Below are positions 62,263 through 64,000 of a stretch of DNA of 64,000 nt, one piece after another. Source of the DNA: Ixodes scapularis (taxonomy: Eukaryota; Arthropoda; Arachnida; Ixodida; Ixodidae); NCBI RefSeq assembly GCF_016920785.2, contig NW_024609884.1, positions 32,966,080 to 33,030,079 on the forward strand, given 5' to 3'. Below the pieces are notes generated by a model, which saw only the letters and a list, made by a program, of their open reading frames with translations, did no database searches and had not been told where the DNA came from. The first letter of the stretch is position 1, and each line of letters opens with the position of its first letter. Both the position numbers and the translations under genes were made by a program.

Positions 62263-62394
62263 CTATAGAAAAAGCGGTGGAATAATCATGATTCCAATAA
62301 GGAATCTCCGAAGCGACCACGCTGCTCTGCGCTTCTGGAACGGGGAATCACAGACGAGAATTATCTGGACCTTTGCAGCGTCAGCAGTCTGGTT

Positions 62395-62895
62395 GACGAT
62401 ATTCGAGAAAACAAATCGATTACAATTACAATTACTTTCGGTTAAAAATTATTTAATTAGATTACTCGATTACTTGAGAAGAAAAGTAATTGCCCGTTAC
62501 TTGAAAACTTAACCTTTATACTTTTCCGACTACTTCAAATAATCAAAATAAGCGATTTTTTTTTTGCCGGTTTGAAAACGGGATTTTTGTACTGTTCATT
62601 ATTGGATTAGAATAACCGAACTATAAGATACTTATCTTCTCAATCCGCCAATTTCGGTAAACAATCCTCCTGTCGAAGACTTTGGTTCGATGATTTCTTC
62701 GTAGCAAACTTGTACGGAGGGAGCCATTAGGAAGAATAGGGGAAAACAGTAACGGTTATAAGTAATTTTAATAGTTCCAAAAGTAGTCAGAATACAGTTG
62801 TGATAGCTCCCTAATCAATAAATTCGAATGATTACAAAATTACTCCAAGAAGTAATCGATAACAAGCCATTTGATTACTTTTGCGTCGACAAGTC
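62395..62895. repeat. ATTAC/GTAAT-rich repeat with inverted ends
   Basis: ATCGATTACAATTACAATTAC and AGATTACTCGATTACTTGAG at the left face AGAAGTAATCGATAACAAG and TTTGATTACTTTTG at the right in inverted order. Probably a transposon of about 500 bp; its edges and target site were not defined. Confidence 0.45.
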
Positions 62896-63134
62896 TGATG
62901 TCAGGCATAGAATAACTTCTGCGCTTTCAGCCATTATAGGTCGAAGAGAGTGCACGCGTGCGCGCACGTCTTCTTGGAAAAAGGTCCATTAGCGCGAAAT
63001 TCGTTCGTGTGAAACAACGCCAGAAATCAAACGCTATAAAAAAATTTTTTTTTTGTTGTTGTTGCTTATTTGCAAGGCAATCAGAGCGAGGTGCATATTC
63101 CAAATTCGATTGTTTTTCCGTCTACTGCGATGCC

Positions 63135-63400
63135 CCGGCGCTTTGATTAAAATCGCGGGCTGTAAATCAATTCGCCAAACCCGAATTGATCGTCGAGTGC
63201 AGCCTGGGGGGAGGCACGGCCGTCTCCGGGCTCCGTTTGTTGTCGACGGTACCGGCGTTGCCTTGACGATGCACGGGTGTCCGCATAATGGCCGCCCCGC
63301 GTCACCGAGACCTGCTGCTGCACTGCGGGCGGCACCTGTTGATGCGCGGACACGCGGGGCGGAAAGTTGTGCGTCACGCCAGGGAGTGACTGCAGTCCCT
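63135..63400 (-). CDS. Possible exon, Gln/Arg-rich, low confidence
   Basis: The minus-strand frame ending at a stop near 63147 has a GC3-rich, Gln/Val/Arg-rich translation (V-P-P-A-V-Q-Q-Q-V-S-V) in an otherwise AT-rich area. A CTGCAG at about 63391 could serve as an acceptor, though its pyrimidine tract is poor. No domain recognised and the other two frames are also open, so composition alone may explain it. Confidence 0.15.
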
Positions 63401-63609
63401 ATCAGGGAGGTTGGGCGCTTGGTATTGGCAGCGGCTACTCCATAACGAGAAAAAAAAAAAAGATAAGAAAAACAAGAACAATAGATGCTTTGCACTGAAT
63501 GATGTGACATCAACCATTTTGCACCGCCACGGAAGAGAGCAAAGGGGAAGTTGCTTTTGTACGAATTTTGAGTGGCGGGCTAGTCTCCTATCATTTCTAT
63601 TGGGTGTTT

Positions 63610-63825
63610 TCACATGACGTCAACCCGCCATTTTGTTGTTAGTTTGTTTTTTTCAGACAAATTTACTAATTTTAAGGATTACATCGCAACCCATTGAGGA
63701 GATGTCAGCGTGGTAAGACCAATAAGCTTCTATGCTCCACGCGTATGATGGGTAATGTAACTCCTTGGAACGCTCGTCTTTGGTACACGCCAGAAAGCTC
63801 ACAACAACAAAATGGCGGACGAAAT
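63610..63825. repeat. Inverted-repeat element with CCGCCATTTTGTTGTT arms
   Basis: CCCGCCATTTTGTTGTTAGTT near 63626 is inverted at about 63795-63820 (ACAACAACAAAATGGCGGA). Probably a small MITE; it supplies an ATG in a good context that is not a gene start. Confidence 0.55.
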
Positions 63826-64000
63826 TAGGTCAGTGAAAGCACCCTATATACGTTTTCTGTTTCCTGTCCTTCTCAGTCCCGTGGTTCTGTATCCGGTATC
63901 CAGGACGAAAAAAGAATCAAAGATTTCGACCAGGAATATGCGAGAAGAGATAGGTGAGGCAAAACAAGAATGTGCGACAATCACGCATTTTTCGTAGAAG

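Noticed and set aside
63812..63997. Gene start at ATGGCGGACGAAATTAG with good context and nearby GTCAGT
   Set aside because: The ATG lies within the right arm of an inverted repeat (AACAACAAAATGGCGGA), which recurs inverted at about 63626; no domain follows.

Overview
This window is animal nuclear DNA. It most likely comes from a chelicerate, probably a hard tick. The grounds are a spliced CD63-type tetraspanin gene with very long introns, tRNA-headed SINEs whose architecture resembles the tick Ruka family, a LINE with an SGNH-esterase ORF1, and a dense load of short inverted-repeat DNA transposons. The species assignment is inference; only gene structure and repeats are visible.

Only one cellular protein-coding gene could be reconstructed. 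It is a tetraspanin on the minus strand, running from a start codon at 33690 to a stop codon at 2675. It has seven coding exons (66, 189, 75, 111, 114, 84 and 48 nt including the stop), all joined at phase-0 introns, giving 228 residues. The exons total 687 nt over 31 kb. Introns are about 13.0, 2.0, 2.2, 9.1 and 4.0 kb, then 85 bp. A candidate poly(A) signal lies near 1713 and a GC-rich upstream region near 34.0-34.1 kb.

The introns are mostly mobile DNA. Intron 1 holds a LINE at about 26.7-30.6 kb, antisense to the host gene. Its ORF2 (1065 codons) is uninterrupted, and an ORF1 esterase fragment sits one frame away across a T6G6 run. Intron 1 also holds a full-length SINE with a perfect 12-bp target duplication and several foldback elements. 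Intron 4 holds a 3.07-kb hAT-type element with a perfect 8-bp target duplication and a TTAA-flanked element nested in it. It also holds a second TTAA element carrying a long hairpin, and a pogo/Tigger-type element.

From 34 to 64 kb no gene could be reconstructed. This part holds three copies of a palindromic MITE family, two more hAT-type elements, two abutting copies of a 2.1-kb terminal-inverted-repeat element (one with a perfect 56-bp-arm palindrome), SINE fragments and homopolymer/microsatellite tracts. It also holds a GC-rich block with overlapping ORFs on both strands and a 5'-truncated jockey/CR1-type LINE at about 59.7-61.3 kb. The last 3 kb contain one weak exon candidate and further inverted repeats.
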